From the NCBI RefSeq assembly GCF_028748065.1, contig NZ_CP118166.1, forward strand, positions 263,501-327,500: DNA of 64,000 nt. Direction: 5' to 3'. The DNA is from Hyphococcus flavus. GTDB taxonomy: Bacteria > Pseudomonadota > Alphaproteobacteria > Caulobacterales > Parvularculaceae. This document shows positions 25,801 to 35,463 of this stretch, one piece after another (position 1 is the first letter of the stretch; each line of letters opens with the position of its first letter). Below the pieces are notes generated by a model. It was given only the letters and a program-made list of their open reading frames with translations, was not told the origin of the DNA and made no database searches. The translations under genes and the position numbers were made by a program.

Positions 25801-27088
25801 CGTCGCCATCCGGCGCGGTATCATCCGCCCCTTCCTGCTCCTCATCGGGAGCAATTTCCGTAGCGCCGAGAAGCGCCCGCCATTCTGTCTGCGGGTTCTG
25901 TTCTAAAACTGCCAGCATGTGAACGAAGGCCTTGATCGTATTTCTGGGCGTCCGGAAATAAGCCTCCCCGACGTGTTCGCTGCAATGTTCCATAAATGCC
26001 TCCAGCGCCTCGTCCGGAACAAGATACGCCTCTTCATTCCCGCCCGAATAGACGTGCCTCAGATTCTGGAGCAGCACATAGAGTTCTTCGGGGGTTAGGC
26101 TTTGAAGCCGCATGATCGGTCCCGTCATGTCGACAAGACCGTCTACGGCGAACGTATTCTCCGAAAGCCTTGATTGCAGGGCTTCATAACTATAAAGGCC
26201 GCGGCGAGGGTCCATCAAAAATTCAGGCGTCCCGCCGAAGAGAAAACCAATGCCGCCGACGTTCCCCTGAAGAACATCGTTCAACATTCTGAGGATTTGC
26301 TCGTAGTTCTGCTTTCTCGCTTGCGCGCTTTGGAGTTTGTAGAGATTGACCATCTCGTCGAATACGATGAGCAATCCGCCATATCCTGCAAGTCTCACGA
26401 ACTCAGAGAGAAGCTTTAAGCCGTCATAGATCGAGGCGTCGTCTATGATGGTCCTGACACCGACAGCCTGACGTGCTTCTGTTTTCGTTGAAAACTCACC
26501 CCGCAGCCACCTCAGGGCGCCGGCCTTCAGCACGTCATCGCCGGTCTCGCTGCCCCGCCAATAGGCCTTAACAACGGTTGCAAAATCATAACCGCCTACA
26601 AGGTCCTGCAACGCAGCCAGCCTTTCATCTATGACCTTTTCGATTGGCTTTTGTTGCGCTTCGCCCTGTCGCACGCATTCGGTTACGAAGCGTTCGAGGA
26701 TATTTTGCAATGCTCCCCCGTCAGGATTTGTGCGGGTCGAGAGATTTTTGACCGCCTCCGCATAGAGCGTTCTCGCCTGCCCGCCGGTCGCATGAAGGCG
26801 CCTATCCGGCGCAAGGTCCGCATGGGCGGTAACTAGTTTCTTCTCAAGTGCGATCAAGCGCACCAAATTAGAAAAGAATGTCTTGCCGGCGCCGTATTCG
26901 CCGATAATGAATCGCACAGCGGACCCGTCGTCGGCAATTCGGTCTATATCGCGCACCAGCGCATTCAACTCTGCGGCCCGTCCGACCTGAATGTGTTGAA
27001 GCCCGATGCGCGGCACAACGCCAGCGGCTAGCGCTTGAACAATCGTGTCCCTTTCTCGCGTGCGGATCTTCGGAGACTTCGCCATCAT
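25775..27088 (-). CDS. sngB: AAA ATPase of BrxC/D (DUF2791) type, Shango SngB-like
   Basis: 437 residues. It has Walker A FIIGEYGAGKTFFSNLV and Walker B-like GLLIVFDEMVNLYKL, with GFLFGGTPEFLMDPRRGLYSY and a C-terminal segment typical of the BREX BrxC/BrxD-type ATP-binding family; the last 30 residues are acidic. The start overlaps the TerB gene stop (ATGA) and the end overlaps the helicase start, so the three proteins are probably made in fixed ratio. No other BREX gene is nearby, so the Shango assignment is preferred. Confidence 0.87.
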   Translation of the reverse strand: MMAKSPKIRTRERDTIVQALAAGVVPRIGLQHIQVGRAAELNALVRDIDRIADDGSAVRFIIGEYGAGKTFFSNLVRLIALEKKLVTAHADLAPDRRLHATGGQARTLYAEAVKNLSTRTNPDGGALQNILERFVTECVRQGEAQQKPIEKVIDERLAALQDLVGGYDFATVVKAYWRGSETGDDVLKAGALRWLRGEFSTKTEARQAVGVRTIIDDASIYDGLKLLSEFVRLAGYGGLLIVFDEMVNLYKLQSAQARKQNYEQILRMLNDVLQGNVGGIGFLFGGTPEFLMDPRRGLYSYEALQSRLSENTFAVDGLVDMTGPIMRLQSLTPEELYVLLQNLRHVYSGGNEEAYLVPDEALEAFMEHCSEHVGEAYFRTPRNTIKAFVHMLAVLEQNPQTEWRALLGATEIAPDEEQEGADDTAPDGDDELTSITL

Positions 27089-29331
27089 CTTTTCTCCAGC
27101 GTTTGAATTTCCTCAAAGAGGTCGCTCACAATGCAAATATTATCTTCTGAATCGAGAACCGGCTCGCCAATAACATCAAAGCCCCATTCATTGATGGTCT
27201 CCATCGCGCCATCTGGGAGCAATTGCAGCCGCCTCGCTTCGCGTTCAAAGGAAGGGCGCGACTGTTCACCATTCGCAAGCAGAAAACTCAACAATTCGCC
27301 ATGCTGCTGATCCAACCCTTCAAATCGCAACGACATGTTGACTTCAGCTTTCGAGGGCGGCTGAACGAATTCCTCGTCTTCACCGGCGAATATCTCGCTG
27401 AGAAGCCCCGCGACTTGCGCTGTTTCTTTGGTGATGCGCTCAATCTTCTGGCGATCGATTGACGCCGCTTTCTCCGCCGCCATTCCGGGTGAAGGAGGCA
27501 CGGACCTACCAGGCTCAGAAATCGCCGGCCTGACAGCAATCGGCTCATCGGAACCAGCAGCGCCCCGATGCAAGGCGGCGTAGGCGTCTTCGGCCGGGAA
27601 GCCGAGGGAACGGAAGAGTTGCTCGATATATTTCACTTCGGCGGCCTCAACCCGGCCGTCTGCGAGCACCGCGTCAATTGCCGATCTTGCAATCATCTTT
27701 CTGGTGTTTTCGTCAGCCTTGGACAATTTCCGTAAAATCGGCTGGTGACGCGGCGCATTGCGGCATAGGGCTTTTGCGTAAGCGAAAAGACGCTGACGTT
27801 CGTCAACTGAAAGACCAGGCACAGAAAGGATTTCAGATTTTATATGTTCGATCTCTTCCCGGGCAATCTCGCTATCCGCTCCAGCCGCAAGCGCGCAAAT
27901 TTCCGTTATCGTTTTCGCCGCGCGATAGGGATCGCTGTCAGCATCAATAACCCCGCCCTTAGCTTCAAATAGAACAATTATGTCGTCAGGGCCCGGCGGC
28001 ATGCTTCCCAAGCGCCGATCAGGTTCGAAACCCAAGCCGAGCTTATCAAGCACGGCGCCCAACTTGTTCAGCGTTGGCGCAGGAATTTTGCCAGTTGTTG
28101 GAATCTCCAAGTCAATCGCCTCCAGCAAAGATTTTACTGGCATCCAACCCGATTTCTTCTCAGACAGGCGCGCTGCAATTACAGTGGCGATTTCCTTCAG
28201 CGGATTGGCGTATGGCGCATCCATGAGGTCCGCCGGAAGCAACGCTGCAGCGTCAACCGTTCCTTTCGATTCCGGCGAACGCCCAATCAAGCGGCTGTAA
28301 GCATCAAGTTCGCTGGTGCACTCGGCGAGAAGACCGTTCAACTTGTTCACTGGCGCCGTCAGCGCTCCAATATCAGGCAGATCGTCGCCTTTCCCCGAAA
28401 TGGATGCGTTGAAACGGCCGCTCGCAGCCCTGTAATCCAGGGACAACTTCCTTTTCGGAGGCTTGACCTTTATGCCATTTGGAAACCGTTTGCTAAACCG
28501 AACATTCCAAAGCGCACGCAACTCATCGAAACATCGGATAGCAGGCGTCCGAAGCTGTGCGGCCGGTGAAGAGGCCATCCAGAGCAAGGCGTCATCGGCG
28601 TCGAGGTTCTCGCCATCCAGCACCTTTCGGCCAAGATATGCTCGTACGTCATACGGCATTTCGAAAAGTGAAGAGCTTGACGGTTCGACCGGAGGTCTTT
28701 GGTCAAGCTTTGTCGTCAAAAATCCCGCCGCATCGAGCAAGCGCTCGGCATAGCCGCGGAAGGAATTATTGCCGCCGTAAATTGAAAGAAGGCGCTTTAC
28801 TTCAGCGAGAATTTCATCGGCCTCCGCCTCTGCCTGTTCAAAAAACAGCCGGTATTCGAGGCCGTAGAAGTACAAAAATACATAACCGACGCCAATTTCA
28901 GGATCGTCGCGCCCGCTCGCCAACCATTCGAGATACGTTCGCCGGGCCCGCGGCTCAATCTCTGAATAAGATGGCCAATACGGCATCGAGTCGCCGCCAG
29001 GATCGCATGCGGAGCCAGAAGCTGACAAGGACGGATTGATCAGCGCGTTCTGAGGGCGGTCTGAATCTCCCGGGCGATTGCGTTCGCCCACATAGATCAT
29101 TCCTCCGTCAATTCTGACGCCCTGGATGATGACGGCGTCACCTTTCGGCACCCATTCCATGGGACGACCTTTGGAAGCGGACTTCCGGGGCAGCGTTTTT
29201 GCTTGCGACCCGGACGAGGCAACCGCCTGTGGCGGCACAGCACTTGTCAGGCTCTGTGAGGCCGTTGGCTTCTTCCGGCCATTGAAGAAAAAGAACAAGG
29301 CCATTCCGGCTATGATCAAAAGCCACCACAT
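27085..29331 (-). CDS. sngA: TerB-domain membrane-anchored protein, Shango SngA-like
   Basis: 748 residues. The N-terminus is a membrane anchor (MWWLLIIAGMALFFFFNGRKK) followed by a low-complexity linker. A TerB-N-like region covers about 60-330 (MPYWPSYSEIEPRARRTYLEWL, then GYVFLYFYGLEYRLFF). A TerB-like helical domain lies near 470-580 (EICALAAGADSEIAREEIEHI, then DAVLADGRVEAAEVKYIEQLF) and a TerB-C-like end closes it. TerB domains are known from tellurite and phage resistance loci; here the partners point to Shango, not to metal resistance. It is the first gene of the operon. Confidence 0.84.
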   Translation of the reverse strand: MWWLLIIAGMALFFFFNGRKKPTASQSLTSAVPPQAVASSGSQAKTLPRKSASKGRPMEWVPKGDAVIIQGVRIDGGMIYVGERNRPGDSDRPQNALINPSLSASGSACDPGGDSMPYWPSYSEIEPRARRTYLEWLASGRDDPEIGVGYVFLYFYGLEYRLFFEQAEAEADEILAEVKRLLSIYGGNNSFRGYAERLLDAAGFLTTKLDQRPPVEPSSSSLFEMPYDVRAYLGRKVLDGENLDADDALLWMASSPAAQLRTPAIRCFDELRALWNVRFSKRFPNGIKVKPPKRKLSLDYRAASGRFNASISGKGDDLPDIGALTAPVNKLNGLLAECTSELDAYSRLIGRSPESKGTVDAAALLPADLMDAPYANPLKEIATVIAARLSEKKSGWMPVKSLLEAIDLEIPTTGKIPAPTLNKLGAVLDKLGLGFEPDRRLGSMPPGPDDIIVLFEAKGGVIDADSDPYRAAKTITEICALAAGADSEIAREEIEHIKSEILSVPGLSVDERQRLFAYAKALCRNAPRHQPILRKLSKADENTRKMIARSAIDAVLADGRVEAAEVKYIEQLFRSLGFPAEDAYAALHRGAAGSDEPIAVRPAISEPGRSVPPSPGMAAEKAASIDRQKIERITKETAQVAGLLSEIFAGEDEEFVQPPSKAEVNMSLRFEGLDQQHGELLSFLLANGEQSRPSFEREARRLQLLPDGAMETINEWGFDVIGEPVLDSEDNICIVSDLFEEIQTLEKR

Positions 29332-29545
29332 TGAAAGTCTCCGCCCAGAATCAGTATTTCAGAATATTGGCGGCATTATTAGTGATTTTGACCATCATTG
29401 GGAGAGTACATTCATGCATATCGGGCGATCAGAAGGCGATTCGCGTTGGTCCCATCTCTTGACGAGCGCCAATGCCATATATTTGCCAATCGTAACATGA
29501 AATCGGGGGTGCCGAAGAGCCGGATACCGAAAAACTTATTTAGGA

Positions 29546-30355
29546 CTATCCCAACAGCTGACGATAGCCCTTTTCCATCATGAATCTCCCCCGCCGGATC
29601 GATCGCCTGACTCGGTCAATTAAATATCCGCCTTCGGGCGCCCAGTCGTCATCCACTAACTGTTCGCCATACAGTGCGACCGCGATGTCCCGCATCGGAG
29701 TTTGCCGAAGCCAAAGATCGAGCGCGTTAAGCACCTCGCCAAGGCGCGCGCCTTTGGCGTCTGGCTTGAAGAGCGTTTCTGCAAACTCGCGCTCGCTGTA
29801 CAGATGAAACAATCGACGCATCGCGAGCAACTGGCGTTCAATATTTCTGTCAGGCGCAATCTGAGGAATAATCGCCTGCCCTACACTCACAAAATCTCCG
29901 CCAATGCAATTTATCTGAATTTGCTTTGAACCTGCTTTTAGTAGCAACTGCGGTGTACGCCCCGGCCCGGTCAGCAGAATTTTATCGCACTTGAATTTCT
30001 CCAACTTCAGTACATTGTCTTCTGTTTCATCGGCAGGCGAATTAACAATTCGCGCGTCTATAATATCAGCGGATAGATCGCGCTCCCAAAAGACTATCGT
30101 ATTATCGATTGGACGATCGCAACGGTCGCAAAAAAGAACCCCAAACCCTTCCCTCGACTCCCCCTCGCCGACCGCAACAACCGCTACACCCCCTACGGCT
30201 TTGCTTGGAAGAGTTCTCTTTTCTCTCGATTCTACAGCAGAAATGAATTCAGGGTTTCGCCGAAGGAACTCGAAAGCCCATCCTGCAGACGTCCGCGCCT
30301 CGCCGTCTGTGAGAGGCGTATGTTTCGGCAGCGCCTGTTGAACCGCTCTGTCCAC
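29546..30355 (-). CDS. DUF2285-type mobile-element regulator
   Basis: 269 residues from a GTG start. The N-terminus (AGWAFEFLRRNPEFISAV) and the C-terminus (TPMRDIAVALYGEQLVDDDWAPEGGYLIDRVRRSIRRGRFMMEKGYRQLL) match the N-terminal and DUF2285 parts of ICE/plasmid regulators, the latter with a helix-turn-helix-like end. Such genes are common in alphaproteobacterial ICEs and are thought to activate transfer genes. It is transcribed away from the cargo genes at 30561, with 205 bases between them. Confidence 0.72.
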   Translation of the reverse strand: MDRAVQQALPKHTPLTDGEARTSAGWAFEFLRRNPEFISAVESREKRTLPSKAVGGVAVVAVGEGESREGFGVLFCDRCDRPIDNTIVFWERDLSADIIDARIVNSPADETEDNVLKLEKFKCDKILLTGPGRTPQLLLKAGSKQIQINCIGGDFVSVGQAIIPQIAPDRNIERQLLAMRRLFHLYSEREFAETLFKPDAKGARLGEVLNALDLWLRQTPMRDIAVALYGEQLVDDDWAPEGGYLIDRVRRSIRRGRFMMEKGYRQLLG

Positions 30356-30560
30356 GTTCCCAAGGCCTTAAACCCGTCAAATTGGCTTTCCCGTTGATAA
30401 TGTTAATGCACTTTTTGCTTCGCTGAAAGAGGAAGATAGTGGAACATCACGCATAATTGCGATATAGCTTTTCCTGGCCTTTGCTTTGCAGGAAATAGTT
30501 TGATTTTATTGCATTTTTTGTTGGCCGAGACCAAATAAACTTGCCACCCGAGCACAGAAT

Positions 30561-31547
30561 ATGACTAATCATCTTCGCAAAAAGAGTAACATAGATTTGA
30601 TGCCGGATATTCTGCCCACCAGGAACGGCGCGCCAGCCACCGTGGAACTGCCGGCATCAGTGTGGACGAGCGCTTTGGATCATCCAAGTCACAGCGCCGG
30701 GCCGACTGACGGGCACTGGGCGTTCATGAAAAACGCAAGCGGTTCCCTCCGAGAGACCTTGCGGCAGGTCGTTGGATGTAAATGGGAGGGCGCTCTTTAC
30801 AAGCTTGACGGCCATGTGCGGGCTGGACTGTGGCGCAATGGGGCTGTCGCAGCGCCGGCGACAGTTCGCGCAACGATCTATTTTCCTGAATCCGAACGTG
30901 AATTTTACGATCTATACCGGGCCCATCACGCCGCCAGCTCTGCGATCAGTCGCCTTGATGACATACAGGCGGCGTTTCGTGAAAATGAATTGAGCCTTAA
31001 TTCCAGACGTCTGAAGCACGGACTCCTCGTCCAGGCCTTTACTTTGGCGCTGCGCGGAAGAATTAGAGTCGCGTCAGATGAAAAGGCAGTCGATCTCCGA
31101 AGAGCGGTCAGCTTATTCCGTCAAGAACTGCTTCTGCTCGACAAGGCGATGCCGAGCGCGGAAATATTTCAAACTGGCGTCGTTGCGGCCGCGCTGATTT
31201 GCCTGACGCTCTATCCAAAGCACGAGCTTTTCTTCGAAAAGCTGGCTCAGGAAAAAGGCAACAAACGCGACGGGTTAATGGACCCTGTGGAATGCGTTTT
31301 AAGTCTAGTCGAAAAAATCCGGAACCAGGGCACTGCATCGATTGATGCTGTACAGGAAGACCTATGTGCGCGAACAGTGCGCGCTTTTCTGGCCCATATG
31401 CGCGGCGACCCGGAAATTTTTGAAGGTCGGGTCAACAACACAATGAAGCGGTACTGGTTCAAGCGCATGATTCAGGGCGTTGATCTTGATGCCTATGTGC
31501 AGCGGGTTCGGCGAAAGAAAAAGATCGCCGACAAGAGTAGCTTGTAA
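30561..31547 (+). CDS. Hypothetical protein, first gene of cargo operon
   Basis: 328 residues, not recognised. The first 60 are polar; the middle has DLYRAHHAASSAISRLDD and a helical stretch (RLKHGLLVQAFTLALRGRIR); the C-terminus is strongly basic (YVQRVRRKKKIADKSSL), which could bind nucleic acid. No signal peptide or membrane helix. It ends 15 bases before the periplasmic binding protein gene, so the two may be cotranscribed, but it could equally belong with the divergent DUF2285 regulator as an ICE maintenance gene. Confidence 0.5.
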   Translation: MTNHLRKKSNIDLMPDILPTRNGAPATVELPASVWTSALDHPSHSAGPTDGHWAFMKNASGSLRETLRQVVGCKWEGALYKLDGHVRAGLWRNGAVAAPATVRATIYFPESEREFYDLYRAHHAASSAISRLDDIQAAFRENELSLNSRRLKHGLLVQAFTLALRGRIRVASDEKAVDLRRAVSLFRQELLLLDKAMPSAEIFQTGVVAAALICLTLYPKHELFFEKLAQEKGNKRDGLMDPVECVLSLVEKIRNQGTASIDAVQEDLCARTVRAFLAHMRGDPEIFEGRVNNTMKRYWFKRMIQGVDLDAYVQRVRRKKKIADKSSL

Positions 31548-31562
31548 GCGGGACGGCATGGG

Positions 31563-32561
31563 ATGCGGGAACGCGAGAAAGCCGGCACGCCGGCGCCGGT
31601 TGAAAGGCGCGCATTAACCCGCCTTGTTGCGGGCTCGCTCCTCTTTGCGCTGGTAATTAGCGCCTTCTTTCCACCAGACGCCAGAGCGCAACAAGAACGC
31701 CCCATCGAAGCAGTTATTCTTCGACCTGCCCCAAACCCCACATTCGATGAGATATTTGACGCCATCGAAATGGGCATTCGATCGCGAGGGTCTGCGCTTT
31801 CTATTACGGAGCGCCGGATCAATGCTTTCGCATCGGCGCAAGCGATGCGAAACGGTATTTCCTCGGATGCGCCCGAGATTGTTTTCACGCTCGGTCGACA
31901 AGCAGACGAATCCTATCGAAACAGCGGCCTGGAAATCCGCCAAGTAATCGGCGGACTTGATATTGAGCCGGGACTGGGAAGCCGGGATGGCGTCTCACTG
32001 ACCGCCGATCCGGTATTCCTGCTCAGCCGATTGAAAACGCTTATGCCCGAAAAACGGCGAATAATTGTCGTTTACGATCCTTCAAAAGATCGTTGGCTCA
32101 TTGAGCGCGCCAAAGCGATATCGGCTTCCATCAGGGTTACAATCGTCGCCCATGAAGCAACGACACTCTCCGAAGCTTCAAACCACTACTGGAACATCTT
32201 GAAATACGGCAACCCCGAGACCGATGTTTTGTGGCTTCTTTCCAACCCGTCATTTGTCTCAAACAGCAATCTTCCGCGCCTCGTCGAAGAGAGCTGGCGG
32301 CGTAATTTTACGATCATCAGCAACAATATCGATCATGCGCGCCGCGGAGCGTTTATTGCTATTTATCCTGATCTTGAGGCGATGGGCGCCCAACTTGCCG
32401 ATCTAGCCATCGCAATTTCTGAGAATCCTAACAAGCGCCCGGAGGTCGAACCGCTCGGCGCAGTAAAATTCGCCGTCAACAAACGGATCGCAAGTCACCT
32501 CGGCATAGCAATATCGGCGCAGGATGAGCGATCTTTTGATCTCATCCTGGGGGAGCGATGA
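31563..32561 (+). CDS. Periplasmic ABC-type substrate-binding protein (sensor partner)
   Basis: 332 residues with an N-terminal membrane/signal segment (LVAGSLLFALVISAFFPPDARAQ). The rest follows the ABC_sub_bind fold: EAVILRPAPNPTFDEIFDAIE, EIVFTLGRQADESYRNSG, KRRIIVVYDPSKDRWLIERAK, TDVLWLLSNPSFVSNSN, then AQLADLAIAIS and a final KFAVNKRIASHLGI. No permease or ABC ATPase gene is nearby. Its stop overlaps the start of the histidine kinase (ATGA), so it probably works as a ligand sensor for the kinase and not as a transporter part. Confidence 0.8.
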   Translation: MREREKAGTPAPVERRALTRLVAGSLLFALVISAFFPPDARAQQERPIEAVILRPAPNPTFDEIFDAIEMGIRSRGSALSITERRINAFASAQAMRNGISSDAPEIVFTLGRQADESYRNSGLEIRQVIGGLDIEPGLGSRDGVSLTADPVFLLSRLKTLMPEKRRIIVVYDPSKDRWLIERAKAISASIRVTIVAHEATTLSEASNHYWNILKYGNPETDVLWLLSNPSFVSNSNLPRLVEESWRRNFTIISNNIDHARRGAFIAIYPDLEAMGAQLADLAIAISENPNKRPEVEPLGAVKFAVNKRIASHLGIAISAQDERSFDLILGER

Positions 32562-34096
32562 GCACGATGTTGAATCGCTTCCGCCAGATGCGAATTAGCC
32601 GTCAACTCTCCATCACTGCCGGAGCCAGCATCATTCTATTCTCGATTACTCTGACGGCTATAGCCTCTACCTTGATTTCGCGTCAGCTCAGAGACAACGC
32701 CGTTACTGACGCTCGGCTGCAGACCGAGCAATTCGCTGAACGCTCTATCTTCGCGTTTCTCGTAGAAGACCTGACAGTCGCAGAAGAGGCGATTGGGAGC
32801 ATCACCGCATTCCCCAATATCGACGATGCGAGACTGATTAGAGCCGACGGCGAGACGCTGGCAAGATACAACAATGGCAACGCTATCAATGACACGGACA
32901 ACCCAATCCGTCATCTCACAGATATACGGGAGTCGTCCGAATATTGGATTGTCGTCGCGCCGGTTCTGTCCTCTCCCGAATCCAACGATTTAGATAGCGG
33001 ATCGGTCAACGCGGAATATCTTGGTTCAGTTGTGCTGGCGTTCTCAAAATCGCCGGTGCGTGAAACTATTCGTACAATCTGGATCATCAATGTATTAGCG
33101 GGATTAGCCGCCGCCGGCATATTCCTAGCGCTATTATCTTTCCAGATGCGTGTGCTGACCGATCCATTAAGATCGCTAAGTTCCACGATGTCGAATGGCG
33201 GACGTGACGCTCCGCGTAAGCGCGCCAGAATATTTGGATCCGAGGAGATTCGAGAAATAGCCGCGATCTATAATCAGCTTATGGATGAGATCGAGAAATC
33301 CCAGGCTGCGCTAGAGTCAGAAGTAGCGATCCGAACGCAGGAGCTTAAAACCGCCCGCGATGCAGCGTTTGCCGCCAATCGGCAGAAGTCCGAAATTATG
33401 GCCGCGGTTACCCACGAAATGAAAACGCCTTTGCAGGCGATAATCGGCTATGCTCAATTGACGTTAGAGGAGCTGGAATTCGCCGTCGAAGACGACGCCG
33501 CCCATCGCTCACGGGAACAGCTTTCAAATATTCTCGGACGCGCACATGAACTCTTAAACCGCATCACCCAGATGCTTGATCTGGCCCGCGCAGAAGCGGG
33601 AAAGTTCGACCTTAATCTGGTCGAAACCGACATCAGCGCTCTGCTTCACGATGCCCAGAAGTCGATCCTGCCGCTTGCTGCAGAAAGGAACAACAAGTTC
33701 ACTGCCGAAATCGACTGTCCGGCGACAGTTCTGATCGACCGCGACAAGTTTCAGCAGATCGCGCTCAACCTTATGACGAACGCCTGCAAGTTCACGCACA
33801 ATGGCGACATTTACCTCAGATGCAAAGGTCGCCCGGACCGGCTATTATTGGAGGTCGAAGACACGGGCGTCGGTATCGCTGAAAAGGATATTGAATCTGT
33901 CTTCGAACCTTTCCGTCAGGTCGATATGAGCGCCAGTCGCGCATTTGGCGGAACCGGGCTAGGTCTGGCCGTTACGCGCGAATTTGCAAGGTTGATGGGA
34001 GGTGAAATTACGGTCTCAAGTGAGCTTGACGCAGGCTCAATATTCAGGATTGATCTGCCGTTGCCGATCCCGCCCTCGACCGGCGCCGCAGAGTAA
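32558..34096 (+). CDS. Membrane sensor histidine kinase
   Basis: 512 residues. Membrane helices near 19-40 and 175-198 enclose a periplasmic sensor region of about 130 residues. A HAMP domain follows, then a coiled coil (QAALESEVAIRTQELKTARDAAF), the phospho-acceptor helix with THEMKTPLQAIIGYAQL (His near 287), and the ATPase domain with NLMTNACKFT (N box), DTGVGIAEKDIE (G1), FRQVDMSASRAFGGTGLGLAV (F and G2). The phosphate acceptor is probably the tandem receiver at 37514. The last 53 bases overlap the 3' end of the converging P450 gene. Confidence 0.92.
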   Translation: MSTMLNRFRQMRISRQLSITAGASIILFSITLTAIASTLISRQLRDNAVTDARLQTEQFAERSIFAFLVEDLTVAEEAIGSITAFPNIDDARLIRADGETLARYNNGNAINDTDNPIRHLTDIRESSEYWIVVAPVLSSPESNDLDSGSVNAEYLGSVVLAFSKSPVRETIRTIWIINVLAGLAAAGIFLALLSFQMRVLTDPLRSLSSTMSNGGRDAPRKRARIFGSEEIREIAAIYNQLMDEIEKSQAALESEVAIRTQELKTARDAAFAANRQKSEIMAAVTHEMKTPLQAIIGYAQLTLEELEFAVEDDAAHRSREQLSNILGRAHELLNRITQMLDLARAEAGKFDLNLVETDISALLHDAQKSILPLAAERNNKFTAEIDCPATVLIDRDKFQQIALNLMTNACKFTHNGDIYLRCKGRPDRLLLEVEDTGVGIAEKDIESVFEPFRQVDMSASRAFGGTGLGLAVTREFARLMGGEITVSSELDAGSIFRIDLPLPIPPSTGAAE

Positions 34097-35459
34097 GCGG
34101 TACTTCCGGAAACGGTCGAAGCGTCAATCCAGTCTTATCGGATACAACTGCGCCGTCGCTTACAGAATATTCGAATTCACGCGTGATCATTGCAATAGCT
34201 ATCGTGAGTTCAGTAAGCGAAAGATTCATACCGATACATTTCCTGGCGCCTGCGCCGAAAGGAATATACGCATATTGATCTCGATCCCGTAGCTTATCTT
34301 TTTCAAAGCGATCCGGTTGAAATTTCTCCGGAGAAGGCCAAGCTTCAGAATTCATGTGCGTAACGCTCGGGGCAATTACAACCAACGCATCCTTTTTAAG
34401 TGGGCACCCTCTCAATTCGGAATCCACGGCGCTCGACGTTCTTCGTTCAACTGCATAGGCCGGCGGTTTCAATCGCAAGGTTTCCAATACGACCTGCCTA
34501 GTAAAAGTCAGCCTCCCTAACTCCTCCCAAGTCGGAGCTGCGCCGGCGATGACTTGGCGCGCCTCGGCGGCGACTTTGCGTTGTTCGATTTCATTTTTCG
34601 CCAAGAAGTAAAGCGCCCACGCAAGGGCGTTTGCTGTTGTTTCCTGCCCCGCAAAAAAGAAGGTGGAAACTTCATCACGGAACTGCTTTTCCGTCATCGG
34701 ACTACCAGTATCGGCGAATCTCGCAGCCCGGAATTGCGCTATCAAGTGATCTCCTTCGCCCTTGTCAGCGTTGCGTATCGCGTTATCGACAATTCGGTTG
34801 AATTCGTGCAGCGCGCGCCGAAATCGCCGGGCGCCAGGCGTCAGTGCGAGTCTGCCAATTGAGCCTAAGACAGTGGTTCGAAAAAACTCTTCGACGAGCG
34901 TATCGTTCACGATTGTCATCGCCTCGGCGGCCTTCGACGCTTCTTCTTTGCTGATGTCGTTGCCAAACATAATCTCGCCCATGACATCTTGCAGATATAT
35001 GCGCGACAGCGCAGAAGCATCCACGCTTGCACCCGCTTCGACATAGGCGTTCCATTGCTTCAATAAGCGTTCCGTAGCCTCGTTGATCTTTGGCAGCCAC
35101 TTGGAGATTGATTCATTCGAAAAGATTGGCGCGAGCAGTTTCCTTTGACGCCTCCAATTGGCGCCCTCCGCGGTGATCAGCCCTCCTCCGAAAACGGCCT
35201 CCATTCTTTTCGTATATTTTCCCTTGGGAAATTTCGGCTCGCCTGACAGCATCACCTCTTTGATCAGCTGCGGATCGGAAACAAGATATCCTCTATCTTG
35301 AGGCAGCCTGAACGCGACCAAGCCGCCATGGTTTCTCGCCATTTTTGAGAACGTTCCGATTATATTTTTCAGCAAGGGGGGCAGCATCCCAAGTAAAGGC
35401 CACCCCTTATCGAAGGGAATTTGAATACGCTGTTGATGCTGTTTTTCTTCAACCGTCAT
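34044..35459 (-). CDS. Cytochrome P450
   Basis: 471 residues, soluble. I-helix FFAGQETTANALAWALYFLA with the oxygen-binding Gly-x-x-Thr-Thr, K-helix ETLRLKPP (ExxR), and haem loop FGAGARKCIGM with the ligand Cys408. The overall pattern is of the class that oxidises fatty acids, alkanes, terpenes or xenobiotics; it resembles CYP4/CYP102-type enzymes more than CYP153. No ferredoxin or reductase gene lies beside it. The start is 4 bases after the TonB receptor stop, which suggests oxidation of the compound the receptor takes up (inference). Confidence 0.93.
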   Translation of the reverse strand: MTVEEKQHQQRIQIPFDKGWPLLGMLPPLLKNIIGTFSKMARNHGGLVAFRLPQDRGYLVSDPQLIKEVMLSGEPKFPKGKYTKRMEAVFGGGLITAEGANWRRQRKLLAPIFSNESISKWLPKINEATERLLKQWNAYVEAGASVDASALSRIYLQDVMGEIMFGNDISKEEASKAAEAMTIVNDTLVEEFFRTTVLGSIGRLALTPGARRFRRALHEFNRIVDNAIRNADKGEGDHLIAQFRAARFADTGSPMTEKQFRDEVSTFFFAGQETTANALAWALYFLAKNEIEQRKVAAEARQVIAGAAPTWEELGRLTFTRQVVLETLRLKPPAYAVERRTSSAVDSELRGCPLKKDALVVIAPSVTHMNSEAWPSPEKFQPDRFEKDKLRDRDQYAYIPFGAGARKCIGMNLSLTELTIAIAMITREFEYSVSDGAVVSDKTGLTLRPFPEVPLTLRRRSRAGSATADQS

Positions 35460-35463
35460 GCGC

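Noticed and set aside
23587-27088. BREX system, from the BrxD-like ATPase and Lhr-like helicase
   Set aside because: No methyltransferase (PglX), PglZ, BrxA or BrxB is present; the TerB partner points to Shango.
27085-29331. Tellurite resistance by a TerB-domain protein
   Set aside because: No terA, terC, terD or terZ genes are nearby, and the ATPase and helicase partners match the Shango set.
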